A stretch of 8,391 nucleotides of DNA, from positions 1 to 8,391 of the forward strand of contig DHKP01000023.1 of NCBI GenBank assembly GCA_002404865.1, given 5' to 3'. The notes beneath the pieces were generated by a model. It did not search any database and was not told the DNA's origin. It worked only from the letters and a program-made list of their open reading frames with translations. The first letter of the stretch is position 1, and each line of letters opens with the position of its first letter. Below are positions 5,910 through 8,391 of this stretch, piece by piece. This DNA comes from Caryophanales bacterium UBA4691. Lineage in GTDB: Bacteria > Bacillota_I > Bacilli_A > RFN20 > CAG-826. The translations under genes and the position numbers were made by a program.

Positions 5910-7578
5910 GAAGTCTCTATTTGTTGATTGTCTAGTTGCGTTTCTTCTCTCTTTTAGTTTGCTGCTCGTTTCTTTTTTTACGACGAAGCATATCGCCTCT
6001 AGTAATGCAAAAGAAGAGCTCTATTTTTATTCCGATGAGATTAGCAAAACTTATCATAGCGAACTAGATAAAGAAAACACGATCTCTTCTTTTTCAAAAA
6101 TCCATGATATACGCGTTTCAATTTTCGATTTTGACGCGAATGTCCTTTTAGAGATCAATCCGCTGGAAAAAGAAGCTGCGAGCGAAAACCGCAAGCAAGA
6201 GCTCATAGAGCATACCGATTCCTATTATGAAAAAGACTCTCGCACTTTAGGCTATCCTGTCTTTTATTACGTGAAGAAGACCCCTTCCTATTATATTCGC
6301 GTCGGTCTCCCTCGCTCTAGCGTCGAAAGGGCCGCGAATGATGTGTTTTTATATGGGTCAATCGCTTTGGTGGCCATTGATAGCCTATATTTTGTTTACC
6401 GCTATTTGGCTTATAAAAAAGCGATTGGCCTATTAAGCAATGAAGTGCATAAGCTTGAGGCCCTTTCTTCTACGCCTTTAGATTTTTCTAGCCGCGAAGA
6501 CAGTTTGGAAGCGATGGACAAAACCATCGCGAATATCTCCTTGAATCTCGAAGATAAGATAGAATCGCTTAGAAGAGAAAACCTTAAAGTGGATTACATC
6601 CTTGATTCGATGGAAGAAGGGCTTATCGTCCTGAATGAGAAAGACGAGATTATCTTAATCAATAAATTCGCTTTAAGTACCTTGTCCCTAAAAAAAGAAG
6701 ACGTTTTCTTAAAGGAATACCATTATTTATTACTCGGAGAGGCTTTTAAGGAAAAGGTTATAGAGGCGAAAACGAAAGATAGTTCCTCTTTTGATTTGAA
6801 ACTCAGAGGGAAAATCTATGAAGCGATTTTGTCTAAGGTCCCTTTAGCGTGGCTAGGAAAAGAAAAAGAAACGGGTATTGGAGTGGTATTACTTGATGTA
6901 ACCGAACAAAGGATGAACGAGAAACTCAAACGTGAATTCTTCCAAAATGCCTCCCATGAACTGAAGACCCCGTTAACGACAATCATCGGTTATAGTGAGC
7001 TCTTATCGAATTCTTTGATTCAAGATAAGCATGAAAAAGAAAAAGCTCTTGAAGCGATTACCTTTGAAGCGAAAAGGATGAAGACGGTCATCGATGACAT
7101 GCTTTCTTTAGCGACTCTTGAAACAAATGTGAATACGGTGACAAAAGTCGAAATCGACGCGAAAGCCGCGATTGAGGAAATCGTTTCTTCTCTTTCTCTT
7201 ATCGCCAAGGAAAAAGGAGTGACGATCATCACTCACCTTGAGCCGATGAAATTATTCATCGCCCCGCTTGATTTTGATCGCTTGATTCGTAATTTTGTCT
7301 CGAACGCGATTTTCTATAATAAAGTCGGAGGGCGAGTCACTTTAACTTTGAAGGACAATTATTTCTCTTGCGAAGACACCGGCATTGGGATTGAGGAAAA
7401 GTATCAGCAAAGAATCTTTGAGCGTTTCTTCCGCGTTGATAAAAGTCGCAGCAGGAAAGACGGCGGAACAGGTTTAGGGCTCGCGATTGTGAAACATATC
7501 TGCCTCAATTACCATTATCGAATTGAACTTGAAAGTCATATTCAAGAAGGCAGTAAGTTCACAGTTTATTTTAAATAA
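5902..7578 (+). CDS. phoR: Sensor histidine kinase PhoR
   Basis: This 558-aa membrane kinase is the partner of the preceding regulator, with the PhoR layout. TM1 is about 7-27. An extracytoplasmic domain follows (about 30-145) with RVSIFDFDANVLLEI (71-85) and TLGYPVFYYVKK plus YYIRVGLPRSSVE (115-142), resembling the Cache-like sensor of Bacillus PhoR. TM2 is about 147-169. A HAMP-like or coiled linker (about 170-228) and a PAS domain (about 231-337, SMEEGLIVLNEKDEIILIN) come next. The dimerisation domain has FFQNASHELKTPLTT (346-360) with phosphorylatable His352. The ATPase domain has the N box RNFVSNAIFYN (463-473), G1 DTGIG (492-496), F box RIFERFFR (504-511) and G2 GGTGLGLAI (521-529). Nothing essential is missing. 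It overlaps the regulator by 8 nt (ATGAATAA) with no clear ribosome site, so translation is probably coupled. With Pst and PhoU alongside, its input is likely transporter status more than direct phosphate binding. Confidence 0.93.
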   Translation: MNKKSLFVDCLVAFLLSFSLLLVSFFTTKHIASSNAKEELYFYSDEISKTYHSELDKENTISSFSKIHDIRVSIFDFDANVLLEINPLEKEAASENRKQELIEHTDSYYEKDSRTLGYPVFYYVKKTPSYYIRVGLPRSSVERAANDVFLYGSIALVAIDSLYFVYRYLAYKKAIGLLSNEVHKLEALSSTPLDFSSREDSLEAMDKTIANISLNLEDKIESLRRENLKVDYILDSMEEGLIVLNEKDEIILINKFALSTLSLKKEDVFLKEYHYLLLGEAFKEKVIEAKTKDSSSFDLKLRGKIYEAILSKVPLAWLGKEKETGIGVVLLDVTEQRMNEKLKREFFQNASHELKTPLTTIIGYSELLSNSLIQDKHEKEKALEAITFEAKRMKTVIDDMLSLATLETNVNTVTKVEIDAKAAIEEIVSSLSLIAKEKGVTIITHLEPMKLFIAPLDFDRLIRNFVSNAIFYNKVGGRVTLTLKDNYFSCEDTGIGIEEKYQQRIFERFFRVDKSRSRKDGGTGLGLAIVKHICLNYHYRIELESHIQEGSKFTVYFK

Positions 7579-7600
7579 CCTTCAACTTCTTTGAACTATT

Positions 7601-7643
7601 AAGCGTTTATTGTGATATTGCGTAGATATTGCATAGAACGCTT
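7601..7643 (+). repeat. Inverted repeat after phoR, weak terminator candidate
   Basis: AAGCGTT (7601-7607) and AACGCTT (7637-7643) are perfect reverse complements around a 29-nt loop, followed by GCTTCGTTTTCCTT. It is the only stem downstream of phoR with a T-rich tail. The long loop, one G/C-poor arm and the interrupted T-tract make it a poor Rho-independent terminator. A shorter TTCAA/TTGAA pair at 7581-7595 is weaker still. No better operon terminator is visible. Confidence 0.25.
7614..7635. repeat. 11-bp tandem duplication
   Basis: GATATTGCGTA (7614-7624) is followed directly by GATATTGCATA (7625-7635), with ten of eleven bases identical. The period is one helical turn. The duplication fills most of the loop of the surrounding 7-bp inverted repeat. 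It could be a paired protein-binding half-site or a recent slippage duplication. Confidence 0.6.
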
Positions 7644-7661
7644 GCTTCGTTTTCCTTGACC

Positions 7662-7713
7662 AAAGTATAAAGGAGTATAAAAATCTCTAAAAAGTATAAA
7701 GGAGTATAAAAAT
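7662..7713 (+). repeat. Perfect 23-bp direct repeat, two copies
   Basis: Bases 7662-7684 and 7691-7713 are identical over 23 bp, separated by CTCTAA. Each copy contains AGTATAAA twice, 10 bp apart, giving four copies at 7664, 7674, 7693 and 7703. Each copy also contains AAAGGAG, a good Shine-Dalgarno core, with an AT-rich spacer and AAAAAT after it, as though an ATG once followed. TTGACC (7656-7661) sits just upstream and could act as a -35 with TATAAA at 7676-7681, although 14 bp is a short spacer. This may be a duplicated gene leader left beside the degraded ATPase gene, or an operator array. Confidence 0.6.
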
Positions 7714-7734
7714 AGTAAGGAAGTCTCCCAATGT

Positions 7735-8081
7735 AAACCATGGCCCACTCAATTATTAGGGCAATTATTGTATGAGAATCTTCTTATAAGGTTGATGAGA
7801 AAACTTTAGCCGCTTTTGATCAATATCTCCAAGAATACGTCTATGAAAAAACTTGGGCAAAGTTTAGCAATAACGACAAAAAAGTCCTTTTTGCTTTTGA
7901 TAGCGAAAACGCAAACGACGTATCTACTTTAATGACCAATTCCAAAATGGAAAAGCCAACCTTTTCCGTTTATCGAGATCGGTTAATCAAGCGGGGGAAT
8001 CTACTTGCTTCAGGTCATGGCGAGCTTAAAATCGCGCTTCCGAGATTTTATTCTTTCCTTCGAATCATGAAGGAATATTAG
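7735..8081 (+). pseudogene. Remnant of a AAA/P-loop ATPase, C-terminal part, frameshifted
   Basis: A 101-codon frame runs from 7776 to TAG 8079-8081 with no start codon near its beginning (TGA at 7773-7775). It encodes DEKTLAAFDQYLQEYVYEK, then FSNNDKKVLFAFDSEN, then FSVYRDRLIKRGNLLAS, and near its end ALPRFYSFL. This order (helical lid, ND-KKVL, and a winged helix with YRDRLI-(K)RG followed by (I)ALPRF) matches the C-terminus of a widespread family of stand-alone AAA ATPases of about 380-400 aa. Another frame immediately upstream (7735-7770) reads KPWPTQLLGQLLYE, like the family's preceding YPF-QLLG helix, so a frameshift lies around 7770-7778. The Walker A/B part is absent from the window, and the repeats begin where it should be. 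It is not a functional ATPase. Family recognition is from memory of motif order. Confidence 0.55.
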
Positions 8082-8391
8082 TTTTCGAACTATCCTTTTT
8101 AAAACATGATGCAAAAACTCCGAATGCAAAGGATTTGCATAGATTTGAAAAAGCAAATATCTTAATAACGTATCCTTGCGTATTCATGGTTTTTTGCGAG
8201 ATTATTCGCAAAACAGATTAACCGCTATGTAGAGTTCTATAGAAGCAGCGCCTCTCTATTTGTATTGCTTCATAAAAGGATTCGAGTTTTCAAGTCTATT
8301 GTATGGTGGCTAACAATATGATCCGTTTTTTAAGTATGTAATAAAAAGATTGCAAACAAGCGATATATAACCTGACTTTGGTAAATAAATT
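8082..8391. other. Non-coding right end with two perfect palindromes
   Basis: There is no supported gene on either strand in these 310 bases; the longest frames are about 20 (plus) and 40 (minus, 8187-8065) residues, without ribosome sites. ATGCAAA-GGA-TTTGCAT (8124-8140) is a perfect 7-bp inverted repeat with a 3-bp centre. TTTTGCGA-GATTAT-TCGCAAAA (8192-8213) is a perfect 8-bp inverted repeat with a 6-bp loop. Neither is followed by a T-run, so they look more like operator-type dyads or decayed structures than terminators. A weaker GAAGCA/TGCTTC pair spans 8242-8271. No promoter is convincing, and no tRNA cloverleaf forms. Confidence 0.45.

Noticed and set aside
7731..7736. ATG-TAA start-stop element preceded by AAGGA
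   Set aside because: It lies in decayed DNA with no downstream gene to regulate; probably chance.
7750..7769. 8-bp direct repeat CAATTATT (two copies, 12 bp apart)
   Set aside because: It is explained by the repeated QLL codons of the ATPase remnant (QLLGQLL).
8065..8187. Minus-strand 40-aa frame
   Set aside because: It has no ribosome site, overlaps the end of the ATPase remnant and a palindrome, and its protein is unremarkable.
8225..8300. tRNA-like GGATTCGAG segment
   Set aside because: Flanking bases do not form a T-arm, and no acceptor or anticodon stems can be drawn.
1..8391. CRISPR array, IS transposase, toxin-antitoxin or phage defence genes
   Set aside because: No spaced repeat array, transposase motif or defence-type gene pair was found; the only large genes are the Pst/Pho set.

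Overview
This window is a complete, self-contained phosphate-starvation module from what looks like a low-to-moderate GC member of the Bacillota (Bacilli/Mollicutes-related lineage). The lineage is an inference. It rests on A/T-rich intergenic DNA, GGAGG-type ribosome binding sites at some starts, a Gram-positive-style PstS lipoprotein, a candidate Bacillus-type PHO box, and a PhoP/PhoR pair instead of a proteobacterial layout. The standard genetic code is used: Trp is TGG, and no gene contains an in-frame TGA. All seven intact genes end in TAA.

Layout. Bases 1-435 hold no convincing intact gene. The first ~230 bases look like a decayed coding sequence. They are followed by a 188-bp segment bounded by a perfect 9-bp inverted repeat, with a second nested 9-bp complementarity, which may fold as an RNA. 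At 473-499 three TTAC(A/G) direct repeats spaced 11 and 10 bp form a candidate PhoP-binding PHO box just upstream of a possible -10. Then come pstS (566), pstC (1552), pstA (2555), pstB (3805), phoU (4566), a PhoP/PhoB-type response regulator (5229) and a PhoR-type histidine kinase (5902-7578). All are on the plus strand and tightly packed. Two junctions are TAATG overlaps, two are identical 8-nt ATGAATAA overlaps, one gap is 2 nt and one is 18 nt.

How they work together. PstS captures phosphate outside the membrane and delivers it to the PstC-PstA channel driven by the PstB ATPase. PhoU links transporter status to the PhoR kinase, and PhoR phosphorylates the regulator. The regulator would then act on the PHO box in front of pstS, closing the loop inside one locus. 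The most unusual coding feature is PstA. At 415 aa it carries about 120 extra residues between its first two membrane segments, and this insert has a GVGF and an EGSPF signature resembling a PDZ domain.

Bases 7579-8391 are again degraded or non-coding. They contain an inverted repeat with an 11-bp tandem duplication in its loop, a perfect 23-bp direct repeat that includes a Shine-Dalgarno-like core, the 3' remnant of what looks like a AAA/P-loop ATPase gene with a frameshift and no start, and about 310 bp with only palindromes. The phosphate module therefore sits between two tracts of gene decay.
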